In this document: positions 17,388-25,581 of the stretch, piece after piece | Layout of the letters: each line of letters starts with the position of its first letter | How positions within the stretch are numbered: the stretch's first letter is position 1 | Source of the DNA: a bacterium | GTDB taxonomy: Bacteria > Cyanobacteriota > Vampirovibrionia > Gastranaerophilales > Gastranaerophilaceae | DNA length: 33,062 nucleotides | NCBI GenBank assembly: GCA_017433195.1 | Contig: JAFRHR010000007.1 | Coordinates: forward strand, 1 to 33,062 | Reading direction: 5' to 3' | Position numbers and translations under genes: made by a program | The notes under the pieces: model-generated | Seen by the model: the letters and a program-made list of their open reading frames with translations, nothing else | What the model was told of the DNA's origin: nothing | Databases searched by the model: none

Positions 17388-18647
17388 TTACATATAATTC
17401 AGTAATGAAGTGTTCATTGATTGTGACATAGCTTTCAAACTTGCTTCATAAGCATACTGAGCATTCATCCAATCCGTTATTGCAGATGTGAAATCCAAAT
17501 CTTTTATACCTGAAAGATATTCTGTTAACTGCAATTCATTATTTTCGAGAGTATTGTTTGTCATTTCAAGTCTGTTAGCAATACCGCCGAATTTTGTCTG
17601 AACTGTACTTATGTTATTAATACCGGCTGAGAATTTATCTAATGAAGATCTTATTCCTTGTTCTGCAGCTTCTTTTGCATCAGAATTTCCGCTCTTCATA
17701 GCTTTTATTGCTCTGCCGAGGTCTGCACTTAATTCGCATATAGCACCGAATGTACCTGAAGATTTATATTCATAAACTTTATTTAATTCTGATACGTCAC
17801 CTGTATAAGCATCTCCGTTTTCATAGAAATAATTTGAACCGTCATAATAGACATACGCGCCATCAGCGGCTTCAAATTGTTTGTTGCCTGATGCATCTTC
17901 TGCCTGATTATATTCTTTCTTTAAATCTTTTACTTTACCTGTATATTCAGAACCGTCAGAAGTATAGAAATACTTATCCTGTGCTTCGTCATAAACTACT
18001 TCTCTGTCAGATGCATCTTTAAACAGTTTACCGCCTTGGGCATTAGTTGACTGAACTTTTTCATAGTAACCGAAAACCTGGTCTCCTGTTACGTTAATTG
18101 TTTCAAAAACTCCGTCAGCAATTTCTGTTTTCTTCTGATAATTATCAGTAGCTTTACTTCCGTTATAGTTTACGGTTATATTTCCTTCTTCGTCTTTTTC
18201 AACAGTATAAGGAACTGTTTTGACTCTTGAACCTGCAAAAGTATAATTTCCGTTATACTGGTTATTACCTATATCTACAATAGTATTTATTAATTCATCA
18301 ATATCAGCTTTTATACCTTCAAGGGCAGAAGTATCATAAGTACCTGTAGCTGCCTGCATACCTAAATCTCTGGCACGTTGGGCATATTTTTCGGCAAGTG
18401 ATAAAATACTGTCCTGATTACCCAAAGATGAATTTGCGAGAGAAATATTTCCTTTAAAAACACCTATCTGATTAATTTGTCTGTTGGTATTCAAGATATT
18501 AACAGATGCCGTAGGATTCTCGGAAATTGTATTGTATTTATTTCCTGATGCCAACTTGATAGTTAAGTCATTAAACTTAAATAAATTATTATTTGTGTAT
18601 TTTAAAAGAGTTTCGTTTGTTGAAGTTGAAGTAAGTCTTTCTACCAT
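17388..18647 (-). CDS. flgL: Flagellar hook-filament junction protein FlgL
   Basis: 419 aa. Flagellin-family hook-associated protein 3, which with FlgK joins hook and filament. The conserved N-terminal helices read from S-T-N-E-T-L-L through L-A-S-G-N-K-Y-N-T-I-S-E-N-P-T-A-S to N-G-N-Y-T-F-A-G-S. The C-terminal D0 helix covers the last 90 residues (D-L-D-F-T-S-A-I-T-D-W-M-N-A-Q-Y-A-Y-E-A-S-L-K-A). It is longer than most FlgL proteins, which are around 300 aa, because of a central insertion (about 195-295) built of two similar Tyr-rich units of roughly 40 residues, each containing Y-F-Y, an acidic turn and Y-T-G-[KD]-V. An AAGGAG Shine-Dalgarno precedes it. It is the last gene of the operon, 12 nt after flgK. 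Confidence 0.93.
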   Translation of the reverse strand: MVERLTSTSTNETLLKYTNNNLFKFNDLTIKLASGNKYNTISENPTASVNILNTNRQINQIGVFKGNISLANSSLGNQDSILSLAEKYAQRARDLGMQAATGTYDTSALEGIKADIDELINTIVDIGNNQYNGNYTFAGSRVKTVPYTVEKDEEGNITVNYNGSKATDNYQKKTEIADGVFETINVTGDQVFGYYEKVQSTNAQGGKLFKDASDREVVYDEAQDKYFYTSDGSEYTGKVKDLKKEYNQAEDASGNKQFEAADGAYVYYDGSNYFYENGDAYTGDVSELNKVYEYKSSGTFGAICELSADLGRAIKAMKSGNSDAKEAAEQGIRSSLDKFSAGINNISTVQTKFGGIANRLEMTNNTLENNELQLTEYLSGIKDLDFTSAITDWMNAQYAYEASLKAMSQSMNTSLLNYM

Positions 18648-18659
18648 TTTTAATACTCC

Positions 18660-20237
18660 TTATGATCCTAATGATACGAGTACTTCAAAGCAGTTATTAC
18701 ATACATTGAATACTCTTGCAGCGGCGGCAAATGCTGTTTGATACTTTATTAAATCCGTTAATTCTTCGTTTAAATCAACGCTTGTTTCGGCAGTGATCTG
18801 ACTCTGAATAGAATTGCAAACCTCTTGTTGCGCTTCTGCAGAAGCATCGCCTGTACTTGTTTGTACGGCAACTTTACCAACAAGAGCTGTATAAAATTCT
18901 TCAAAAGTTTGTCCGTCTAATCCGGGGTTGTTTTTCTCGCTTCTTGTCTGAAGCATAGCAACAACGTTATCTGAATTACCTATTGCGTATTTATCAACCA
19001 TGGACGGATCATCAAAATAAGCAGCGGCAATTAAATATGGTTTATTTTCTATATCGGAATTAATTCTGATATCAGCTGCTTTAAAGGTTGTAATGGTTGT
19101 TCCGTCTTCCAATGTTTCGGTAAAACCACCAACAAATAAAGGTGTTGTGGAGGCTTCAAGTTCGCTCCAGGTATTATTTAAACAGTATGCACCTTCTCTT
19201 GTCTGCAATTCATTAAATACGTTACCAATTGAATTTGCAAGGATGTCTAACTGTTCAATAACTTTTGATGCAGTTAATTTTCCGTTCTCTGCTTTGTCTG
19301 ATTGAACCAAAGCACCTAATTTACCGCTTGTCATCTGTTCATTTATATTTTTATATTTAGTGCCGTCTTCTTTAACAACATTTATTATTGCTTTATCTGC
19401 TCCTTCAGGAATATCTTCTTTACTGCCGTAAAATTCTTCAGCTGTAACCATTTCCAAAGTTCCGACAACATTTTCTCCTTCAACAAGAGTCATTGTACCT
19501 AAAGAAAGGCTAACTGTTCCGTTTTTGTTTTCTTCAACAGTAAAATCATAAAATTCTGATAAATCGTTAAGGATTTTATCTCTTGTATCCAAAAGGTTGT
19601 TTGCTCCTAAAGAACCTGTCTGTACTCTTTTAAGAGTTGCGTTTACTTCAGCCAGTTCCTGAAGTTTTGCATTTAAATCATTTATTGCAACATAGCACAT
19701 GGATTTTTCCATAGAACCTCTTGTTCCGTCACCCATAGCGTTACCTGAAGTTGCATTTAATTCTTCTGAAAGAGAAGCAAATTTAGCAACCAAAGATTTT
19801 GCAGTTTCAATGAAATTAACTCTTGCAGTTGAATCTGCAGGATATTCGTTTAAATTATTAAGAGCTTCATAAAAAGCATTTATTTTTGAATCAAGACCGT
19901 TACCGGATAATTCGTTCATAATGGAGTCAAGCTGAGATGCCAAATCAGCACTTTGGTTTAAATATCCGGCATAAGAATTTTGAGAACGGTAATAATCTTT
20001 AAGGAACTGATTATTATATCTCGTAACACTTGCAAGCTGAACTCCGTTGTCAGCTTTAATTTGTCTTTCAACACTTTCACCTATTGAAATTTTGTTTGTT
20101 ACAGTACTTAAGTTAACACGTTGTTTTGAGTAACCCTCAGTATTCATATTCGCAATGTTATTAGATACGATATTCATTGCGTATTGATTTACGGTCATTG
20201 CTCTTGCTGTAATGTTTAGTGCTGAAGATAAACTCAT
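18660..20237 (-). CDS. flgK: Flagellar hook-associated protein FlgK
   Basis: 525 aa. It is the first hook-filament junction protein, exported by the flagellar type III system. The N-terminal rod/hook motif reads A-L-N-I-T-A-R-A-M, then N-I-V-S-N-N-I-A-N-M-N-T-E-G-Y-S-K-Q-R-V. The C-terminus has the family pattern V-D-L-N-E-E-L-T-D-L-I-K-Y-Q-T-A-F-A-A-A-A-R-V, followed by two cysteines (V-C-N-N-C), an unusual ending for FlgK. The middle is variable and low in similarity, as expected for the surface-exposed part. An AAGGAG site precedes the ATG, 12 nt after flgN. Its chaperone FlgN is encoded just upstream. Confidence 0.95.
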   Translation of the reverse strand: MSLSSALNITARAMTVNQYAMNIVSNNIANMNTEGYSKQRVNLSTVTNKISIGESVERQIKADNGVQLASVTRYNNQFLKDYYRSQNSYAGYLNQSADLASQLDSIMNELSGNGLDSKINAFYEALNNLNEYPADSTARVNFIETAKSLVAKFASLSEELNATSGNAMGDGTRGSMEKSMCYVAINDLNAKLQELAEVNATLKRVQTGSLGANNLLDTRDKILNDLSEFYDFTVEENKNGTVSLSLGTMTLVEGENVVGTLEMVTAEEFYGSKEDIPEGADKAIINVVKEDGTKYKNINEQMTSGKLGALVQSDKAENGKLTASKVIEQLDILANSIGNVFNELQTREGAYCLNNTWSELEASTTPLFVGGFTETLEDGTTITTFKAADIRINSDIENKPYLIAAAYFDDPSMVDKYAIGNSDNVVAMLQTRSEKNNPGLDGQTFEEFYTALVGKVAVQTSTGDASAEAQQEVCNSIQSQITAETSVDLNEELTDLIKYQTAFAAAARVFNVCNNCFEVLVSLGS

Positions 20238-20249
20238 AAATACTCCTTT

Positions 20250-20750
20250 TTATGCATCTTTTACCACTGTGCTTATATTTGTCGACTCGTTTTCCTTGTT
20301 TTTTCCAGATCCGTCATATAAACTAGCTTGGGGCGTGAACGCATTCACTATTGTATTCAGCATCCTATCTGAAATAATTAGCCCATGCCTTATTAATTCC
20401 ACATTTCTTTGATTTAATAACATTAATTCGTTAGAAACTTCATTAATCTTAACCTTTTGATTCTGGAATTTTTCCTTTAATTCGTCGCTAACCCCGTCTA
20501 CAAGCGCAATTAGGTTAGTCATATTAACTTCTTCAAGGTTTAAACTTTCTGCAATTTTTGTTCTTTTTTTATCCAAATTCATAATTGTTCCGTAGACTTC
20601 CATGATTTTTTCGTCTATCGGAGCAAGTTCTTCCGGTTTTGCAGCGATTAAAACTTTTTTCTTATCTATATACAGATCTCTGAGTTTTTCATAATTCACA
20701 AGTTCTTCATCTATAAGGTTTGCTATTTGTGTAAGTACTTCTGTATCCAT
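20250..20750 (-). CDS. flgN: FlgN-type flagellar export chaperone
   Basis: 166 aa, almost wholly helical and charged: L-I-D-E-E-L-V-N-Y-E-K-L-R-D-L-Y-I-D-K-K-K-V-L at the start and long heptad-like stretches to residue 130, then a disordered S/N-rich tail. This is the FlgN pattern: a cytoplasmic chaperone that holds FlgK and FlgL monomers before export. Similarity between FlgN proteins is low, so position directly upstream of flgK carries part of the call. A GGAGGG Shine-Dalgarno precedes the ATG. Confidence 0.82.
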   Translation of the reverse strand: MDTEVLTQIANLIDEELVNYEKLRDLYIDKKKVLIAAKPEELAPIDEKIMEVYGTIMNLDKKRTKIAESLNLEEVNMTNLIALVDGVSDELKEKFQNQKVKINEVSNELMLLNQRNVELIRHGLIISDRMLNTIVNAFTPQASLYDGSGKNKENESTNISTVVKDA

Positions 20751-20761
20751 TTTCCCTCCGG

Positions 20762-21040
20762 TTAGGCATCATATGCCGCAATAACACTTCTTCCGTACAT
20801 TAAGCCGTATTTTATATCTTCATCGGATATATTGTATTCGCCGACTTTTGTAGCACATTCCCTAAGTTCTTTTACATCAATTTTGCTGAGTAAATTATTA
20901 GCTTCTTCGGTATTAACTTCTTCTCTGCTTTCAGGAATACTCTGTTCAAAATTATCTTCTTTTTTTGGTTCAGCACTTCTGAAAGCTCTTAAAGCTGTTA
21001 GATTTTGTAATGCACTTGTTTGTCCTATTGCTGATAACAT
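20762..21040 (-). CDS. Unknown 92-aa protein in the FlgM position
   Basis: 92 aa, with AGAGGAAAA before the ATG. It sits between flgJ and flgN, where many operons carry flgM, the anti-sigma-28 factor. The N-terminus (M-L-S-A-I-G-Q-T-S-A-L-Q-N-L-T-A-L-R-A-F) could be an export-type leader. Residues 25-50 are acidic. The C-terminal part, D-V-K-E-L-R-E-C-A-T-K-V-G-E-Y-N-I-S-D-E-D-I-K-Y-G-L, has the spacing seen in FlgM C-termini (helix, G-x-Y, short turn, helix) but lacks a clear FlgM signature and continues with M-Y-G-R-S-V-I-A-A-Y-D-A. It may be a divergent FlgM or a flagellar protein specific to this lineage. The gene is secure from operon context; function is not. Confidence 0.7.
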   Translation of the reverse strand: MLSAIGQTSALQNLTALRAFRSAEPKKEDNFEQSIPESREEVNTEEANNLLSKIDVKELRECATKVGEYNISDEDIKYGLMYGRSVIAAYDA

Positions 21041-21072
21041 ATTTTTTCCTCTTTCCCCTAATTATACGACGA

Positions 21073-21435
21073 TTAACTTTCTTTTGGTAATAATTTTTCC
21101 ATTTGCTGATAAATTTGTTTTGCCATGCCGAAAGTTGTCCTCGGATTGCTTGCAAATTCACGCCCTAATTCCTGAAACATAAATGATTTGAATGTTTCTG
21201 TATATTTCCCGTCACCATCAAATAATCCGCCTTCTTTGTCAACCATTTTGTCCATTGTGCCAAGTATTTTGGTAACAAAAACGGATTCAAATTCTTCTGC
21301 AACCTTTTTGAGTTGTTCTTTTTGGCTTTTCGCACCTTTTATTTTGTTGAAAACCTGTTGTTCAGAGTTAATAACTTTTGAGTTAAGTGCGTGTGACCTG
21401 ATTTCATCGTAATTCATCATTGAAATGTCGTTCAT
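21073..21435 (-). CDS. flgJ: FlgJ rod-cap domain protein (no muramidase domain)
   Basis: 120 aa, corresponding only to the N-terminal rod-binding domain of enterobacterial FlgJ. The core K-K-V-A-E-E-F-E-S-V-F-V-T-K-I-L-G-T-M, then G-K-Y-T-E-T-F-K-S-F-M-F-Q-E-L-G-R-E-F-A and G-M-A-K-Q-I-Y-Q-Q-M-E matches the family. It is exported and scaffolds rod assembly in the periplasm. The peptidoglycan-hydrolysing half is absent; a separate SLT transglycosylase at the head of the operon probably supplies it. AGGGAT precedes the ATG, 14 nt after flgI. Confidence 0.92.
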   Translation of the reverse strand: MNDISMMNYDEIRSHALNSKVINSEQQVFNKIKGAKSQKEQLKKVAEEFESVFVTKILGTMDKMVDKEGGLFDGDGKYTETFKSFMFQELGREFASNPRTTFGMAKQIYQQMEKLLPKES

Positions 21436-21449
21436 TTTTATCCCTATCT

Positions 21450-22559
21450 TTAAATAATAATTAAATCTGCCTGTAAACTTCCTGATTTTTTAAGAGCCTG
21501 AAGTATTGAGATTAAATCAACAGGAGCAACACCTATTGAATTCAATGCTCTGACCAAATCGTTAAGGTTGCTGTTTGCCGGCATATTTATCAAACTTGCC
21601 GGAGTCTTGTTAATTTCTATATCACTGTTTTCAAAGCCAAGTGTAGCCCCTTGTGAAAACGGGTTGGGCTGAGAAACATCATTTGAAGTTGAAACCGTAA
21701 CTGTTATATTTCCGTGAGCAACGGCTGCAGGAAGTAATTTTACATCAGCACCGATTACTACAGTTCCTGTTCTTTCGTTTACAACGACTTTTGCTCTTTC
21801 AAGTGTCGGAGAAACTTCTAAGTTTTCAAGCACTGACAAAAAAGTTACTCTGTCGTTTAAGAATTTTGCAGGAATCATAACTTTTACTGAACTTCCGTCA
21901 ATTGCAGAAGCAGGTGCAACACTGTTGTTAATTGTTCTTGCAATTCTTGAAACCATTGTATAATCTGATTTATCTATACAAAGAGTAATTGAATTTTCAT
22001 CACCTATTTCTGTATAAATATCTCTTTCAACAATTGCACCACCGGGGATTCTGCCTGTTGTGGTAATTGCAGTTCTTGCAGAAGAACCGCCTGCTGCTTT
22101 GTTTATACCGCCAACAGATACAGGGCCCTGAGCAACTGCAACGGCTTCGCCGTTTGGGGCTTTAAGGATTGTCTGAATTAAAACACCACCTTCCAAACTC
22201 TTACCATCTGCAATAGTTGATACGGTACAATCGATTTTGTCACCGTTTTTTGCAAAAGGAGGAATTGTTGCAGTTACGATAACGGCAGCAGAGTCACCTT
22301 TTTGAATGTAGTTTTCCTGTTCGATTACGGTACCCAAATTTCTCAGTAACATTTTGTTTGTTATCTGTGTTGATCTTGAGTTATCACCCGTTCCCGGAAG
22401 ACCTGCAACGATACCATAGCCTACAACCTGGTTTTCTCTGACTCCGCTTATGTGTGCAATATCCATTATTCTTACTTTTGTTTCAATTGCATCTGCGGGA
22501 AGCAATCCCATAAAACTTATCAGTAATGCAACTGTTATTATTTTTTTAGCGTTTATCAA
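21450..22559 (-). CDS. flgI: Flagellar P-ring protein FlgI
   Basis: 369 aa. It forms the bushing of the rod in the peptidoglycan layer. Initiation is at TTG (22559), supported by GGGAAGGGG upstream; this gives a full Sec signal peptide (I-I-T-V-A-L-L-I-S-F-M-G-L-L-P-A-D-A). The mature sequence begins V-R-I-M-D-I-A-H-I-S-G-V-R-E-N-Q-V-V-G-Y-G-I-V-A-G-L-P-G-T-G-D, the FlgI hallmark, and ends with L-V-R-A-L-N-S-I-G-V-A-P-V-D-L-I-S-I-L-Q-A-L-K-K-S-G. Full length. Its presence together with FlgH means the cell has peptidoglycan and an outer membrane. Confidence 0.97.
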   Translation of the reverse strand: MINAKKIITVALLISFMGLLPADAIETKVRIMDIAHISGVRENQVVGYGIVAGLPGTGDNSRSTQITNKMLLRNLGTVIEQENYIQKGDSAAVIVTATIPPFAKNGDKIDCTVSTIADGKSLEGGVLIQTILKAPNGEAVAVAQGPVSVGGINKAAGGSSARTAITTTGRIPGGAIVERDIYTEIGDENSITLCIDKSDYTMVSRIARTINNSVAPASAIDGSSVKVMIPAKFLNDRVTFLSVLENLEVSPTLERAKVVVNERTGTVVIGADVKLLPAAVAHGNITVTVSTSNDVSQPNPFSQGATLGFENSDIEINKTPASLINMPANSNLNDLVRALNSIGVAPVDLISILQALKKSGSLQADLIII

Positions 22560-22593
22560 TTTTTTCCCCTTCCCTTTAATTTTTATGAATTTA

Positions 22594-23214
22594 TTAGAAC
22601 AGATATTTGATAAATCTGTTAAATATACCTTCGTTTTGACCTCTTGAAATTGTTCCTCTGCCGTTAACTGCGAACTGAAGATTTGCTACATTGTAGGAAT
22701 AAACCTGTCCCGCATCGTTAATCCAGCGGGGATCTACCAACCCTGTAACTATCAGATCAACTCTTTCATTACCGTTTACTATGGTTTTCTTACCCTGAAC
22801 GGATAAATTTCCGTTTGCAAGCTGTTGAACAACCTGAACGGCAACCGTATCTTTGAAAGCCATGCTTCTTGTATTTGCAGCGGAATTTGTAACTTCATTG
22901 CTTCCGCCGTAGCCGTTAGAAGCGTATTTATTTGGAAAACCGAACCAGTTTTTTAGGAATGAAGTAAAGTTATCTGTTGTTGCAGATTCTTTAGTTGATG
23001 AATATGCGAGATTATCGCTTAAACTGATTGTTTCCGTCATAACGATAGAAATTAAATCTCCGATTTGTTTAGCCTGAACACCGCTGTATAAGGATTTTGG
23101 AACACCTGCATAACTTTGTGTTGCGCCGAGTGTAAATAAAGATTCCGAATAAGCGGCAGAACCTCCTATTAAACCTATTGTAATTCCTAACAGTATTAAA
23201 CTTTTCTTTAACAT
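22594..23214 (-). CDS. flgH: Flagellar L-ring protein FlgH, without a lipobox
   Basis: 206 aa. It forms the outer-membrane ring of the basal body. Family motifs: S-L-Y-S-G-V-Q-A-K-Q-I-G-D-L-I-S-I-V, the mid-region R-S-M-A-F-K-D-T-V-A-V-Q-V-V, then N-G-N-L-S-V-Q-G-K-K-T-I-V-N-G-N-E-R, V-T-G-L-V-D-P-R-W-I and the end N-R-F-I-K-Y-L-F. The N-terminus is a hydrophobic signal (L-I-L-L-G-I-T-I-G-L-I-G-G-S-A-A-Y-S) with no cysteine, whereas FlgH of Proteobacteria is a lipoprotein. So this protein is predicted to be non-lipidated. AAGGAT precedes the ATG. Confidence 0.95.
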   Translation of the reverse strand: MLKKSLILLGITIGLIGGSAAYSESLFTLGATQSYAGVPKSLYSGVQAKQIGDLISIVMTETISLSDNLAYSSTKESATTDNFTSFLKNWFGFPNKYASNGYGGSNEVTNSAANTRSMAFKDTVAVQVVQQLANGNLSVQGKKTIVNGNERVDLIVTGLVDPRWINDAGQVYSYNVANLQFAVNGRGTISRGQNEGIFNRFIKYLF

Positions 23215-23224
23215 TTTTATATCC

Positions 23225-23938
23225 TTAAATTTGTACTAATACTCTGTTTTCACCTATAACTTTACCTGTATAAGTTTTGTTATATTTTTTGTTTGAAACT
23301 TTTATGTATTCTCCCAAAAGTCCGTCTGACATTGCAGTTGCATCAATTGTAATCATAACGGCATCATTTGAAACAAAGAACACTCTGACTTCGGAATTTA
23401 AAACCACATCCGGTTTTACTTTTACGAATCTTTTATCAATCATTTCTCCTTCTCTGAACATTTTTTTAGATGTTGGGTCTTTTTTAAGAATGTCAGATGT
23501 TAAGAAGAATTCTAATCTGTCTGCAACGTTTACTGACTTTGTCGTTGTATTTTCTTTTGAAAGCACCTGATCTCTTGTTATCGGTTCTGATGCAACAAGA
23601 ACGTCTTTGTAAACTTCGATTTCTATGGGAACGTTTACAACCTGCATTATTCTTCCGTCAACGCAGATATTTATTTTTTTGATTGTTCTCGGGAAAAATC
23701 TTTCGTCATGTTCTTTTACCTGAACATAAGTAATTTGTCCGTCAGGCAGAGTCAAATCAGTAAATCTTAGCCCTCTTATATTTATTTTTGCATCGTTTTT
23801 GATATTTTCAGGCAAATTAGAAATAATAACCCGTTCAATTTCACTTTTAGCCGTTTCGGCAGACAAGTTTTGGGCAAAACACTGTTGTGCCGTTAAGGTT
23901 AAAATTATTAAAGTTATTATTCTAATTATCTTTTTCAA
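23225..23938 (-). CDS. flgA: Flagellar P-ring assembly chaperone FlgA
   Basis: 237 aa. Periplasmic chaperone for FlgI. The start is TTG at 23938 with AAGGATAG upstream. A Sec signal peptide (I-I-R-I-I-T-L-I-I-L-T-L-T-A-Q-Q-C-F-A) is followed by an N-terminal variable domain and the SAF-like C-terminal region. That region has V-A-S-E-P-I-T-R-D-Q-V-L-S-K-E-N, M-I-D-K-R-F-V-K, N-S-E-V-R-V-F-F-V-S-N-D-A-V and G-L-L-G-E-Y-I-K-V-S-N-K-K-Y-N-K-T-Y-T-G-K-V. It lies between flgG and flgH, as in Spirochaete and Gram-positive-type operons that carry flgA with the rod genes. Confidence 0.92.
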   Translation of the reverse strand: MKKIIRIITLIILTLTAQQCFAQNLSAETAKSEIERVIISNLPENIKNDAKINIRGLRFTDLTLPDGQITYVQVKEHDERFFPRTIKKINICVDGRIMQVVNVPIEIEVYKDVLVASEPITRDQVLSKENTTTKSVNVADRLEFFLTSDILKKDPTSKKMFREGEMIDKRFVKVKPDVVLNSEVRVFFVSNDAVMITIDATAMSDGLLGEYIKVSNKKYNKTYTGKVIGENRVLVQI

Positions 23939-23954
23939 CTCAACTATCCTTTAA

Positions 23955-24740
23955 CTATGTTAAATTGTTAGTAACCTGTAAAATATCACTTGAACTTCTG
24001 ATGATTTTTGAGTTAGATTCGAAGGCTCTTTCAGCCTTAATCAAACCTATAAGCTCATCAACGATTTGAACGTTAGAACCTTCGAGCATACCCTGCTGAA
24101 TCAAACCCAAACCGTTTTGTCCCGGAGTATCCTGAATCGGGTTTCCTGAAGCAGGAGTTTCAAGATATAAGTTGTGTCCGATAGACAACAAACCTGACGG
24201 GTTCTGGAATTTTACTAATTGCAGTGAACCTACAATTGTTTGTTCTGTTTGTCCTGCAACACTGACTGAAATATTACCGTCCTGAGTGATGTTTATTTCT
24301 CTGGCATCTCTCGGAATAGAAATTGCAGGCTGAATTAACAGACCGTCATTTGTACATAACTGCCCGAGTGCATCAATCTGTAAGCAGCCGTCTCTTGTAT
24401 AAGCAAGCGTACCGTCTTCCTTCATAACCTGCAAGAAACCTTCTCCCTCAATTTCAATATCTAAATCTCTGCCTGTGGAAATAGCAACACCCTGGCTAAA
24501 AACTCTTGTTGTTGCGGCAGTTCTTACACCAAGTCCGATTTCAATACCTACAGGCTGATAAGTTCCCTGATTCATCATAGCACCCGGAGTTCTTGCAGCC
24601 TGAGATAACAAGTCCTGAAATTCGACTCTTGAATGTTTAAAACCTGTTGTGTTAACGTTAGCAACATTGTTAGCGATAACATCAAGATAATTCTGTTGTG
24701 CTATCATGCCTGTTGCTGCTGTTGTTAATGATCTTAACAT
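23955..24740 (-). CDS. flgG: Flagellar distal rod protein FlgG
   Basis: 261 aa, the standard length. Main subunit of the distal rod, exported by the flagellar type III system. The N-terminal motif is M-I-A-Q-Q-N-Y-L-D-V-I-A-N-N-V-A-N-V-N-T-T-G-F-K. The middle has G-L-G-V-R-T-A-A-T, D-L-D-I-E-I-E-G-E-G-F-L-Q-V and Y-T-R-D-G. The end is Q-G-M-L-E-G-S-N-V-Q-I-V-D-E-L-I-G-L-I-K-A-E-R-A-F-E-S-N-S-K-I-I. GAGGAG precedes the ATG. 31 nt separate it from flgF. Confidence 0.96.
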   Translation of the reverse strand: MLRSLTTAATGMIAQQNYLDVIANNVANVNTTGFKHSRVEFQDLLSQAARTPGAMMNQGTYQPVGIEIGLGVRTAATTRVFSQGVAISTGRDLDIEIEGEGFLQVMKEDGTLAYTRDGCLQIDALGQLCTNDGLLIQPAISIPRDAREINITQDGNISVSVAGQTEQTIVGSLQLVKFQNPSGLLSIGHNLYLETPASGNPIQDTPGQNGLGLIQQGMLEGSNVQIVDELIGLIKAERAFESNSKIIRSSSDILQVTNNLT

Positions 24741-24771
24741 TTATTTCTCCTCACCTTATATTAATTATTTA

Positions 24772-25581
24772 TTATTGTCTTATTCTTCCTAAAGTTATTG
24801 CGGTTGATAAAAGCGAACTGTTTTCTTTTACGTATTTACCCAAACTTTCGTAATTTCTTGTGGTATTTATTGAATTAATCATTTCTTTAATTATGTTTGT
24901 GTTTGATAATTCAATGTAACCCTGCTGAATACTGTATTTTTCGGAACGCAGTTCAGGATTTATTGCCGGTGTCTTAGGAATAAATCTTGCATTTCCGATT
25001 TCGAATAAATCGTCCTTATTTGAAAAATCAAATATTCCGATTTTCTGCATATCAAATCTTGCACCGCCTGAATTAAGTTCTATTGTCCCGTCCTCACCGA
25101 CAACAATTTTTCTGTCAGATCTCAGGACAAATTCTTCGGGTGCGAGATTTATTCTTCTGTTTTCCGTATCAAGAACATAATCACCCTCTTTGGTAATTAA
25201 GAATCCTCGGCTGTCTTCCGTAAAAGAACCGTTTCTTGTGTAAGAAATTTTTCCGTCAGCATCCTGAACTTTGAAGAAACCGTCCCCCTCAATTGCCAAA
25301 TCCAAAGGAGCATCTGTCTGATTCAGACAACCCTGAGAAAAGTCATGTGTTAACTGCAGAGTTTCGCTTCCCAAACTTACCTGACCGATATATTTGTTTT
25401 CACCTTCAACTAAGTTACCTTTTCTGTTGTAAACATCAGCTTCTATGATATCTTTAAAAGTCAGACAACTTTTTTTGTAGCCTGTTGTATTAACGTTTGC
25501 AATATTATTTGCAAGGTTATCATTCATATCTATTAAAGCTAACATGCCGTTAGAAGCGGCTTCCAAACCTCTGAGTATCAT
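24772..25581 (-). CDS. flgF: Flagellar proximal rod protein FlgF
   Basis: 269 aa. Rod protein of the flgF/flgG family; N-terminus L-A-N-N-I-A-N-V-N-T-T-G-Y-K-K, core A-I-E-G-D-G-F-F-K-V-Q, Y-T-R-N-G-S-F, C-terminus Y-I-E-L-S-N-T-N-I-I-K-E-M-I-N-S-I. It is more divergent than the FlgG next to it, which supports assignment as FlgF. Its ATG overlaps the stop of the upstream SLT gene by one base (TAATG), and its AAGGAG lies inside that gene, so translation is coupled. Confidence 0.9.
   Translation of the reverse strand: MILRGLEAASNGMLALIDMNDNLANNIANVNTTGYKKSCLTFKDIIEADVYNRKGNLVEGENKYIGQVSLGSETLQLTHDFSQGCLNQTDAPLDLAIEGDGFFKVQDADGKISYTRNGSFTEDSRGFLITKEGDYVLDTENRRINLAPEEFVLRSDRKIVVGEDGTIELNSGGARFDMQKIGIFDFSNKDDLFEIGNARFIPKTPAINPELRSEKYSIQQGYIELSNTNIIKEMINSINTTRNYESLGKYVKENSSLLSTAITLGRIRQ

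Noticed and set aside
20832..21182. 116-codon plus-strand frame across the 92-aa flagellar gene
   Set aside because: It spans the intergenic gap and two operon genes in antisense and has no ribosome-binding site; the minus-strand genes are tightly spaced and each has a Shine-Dalgarno.
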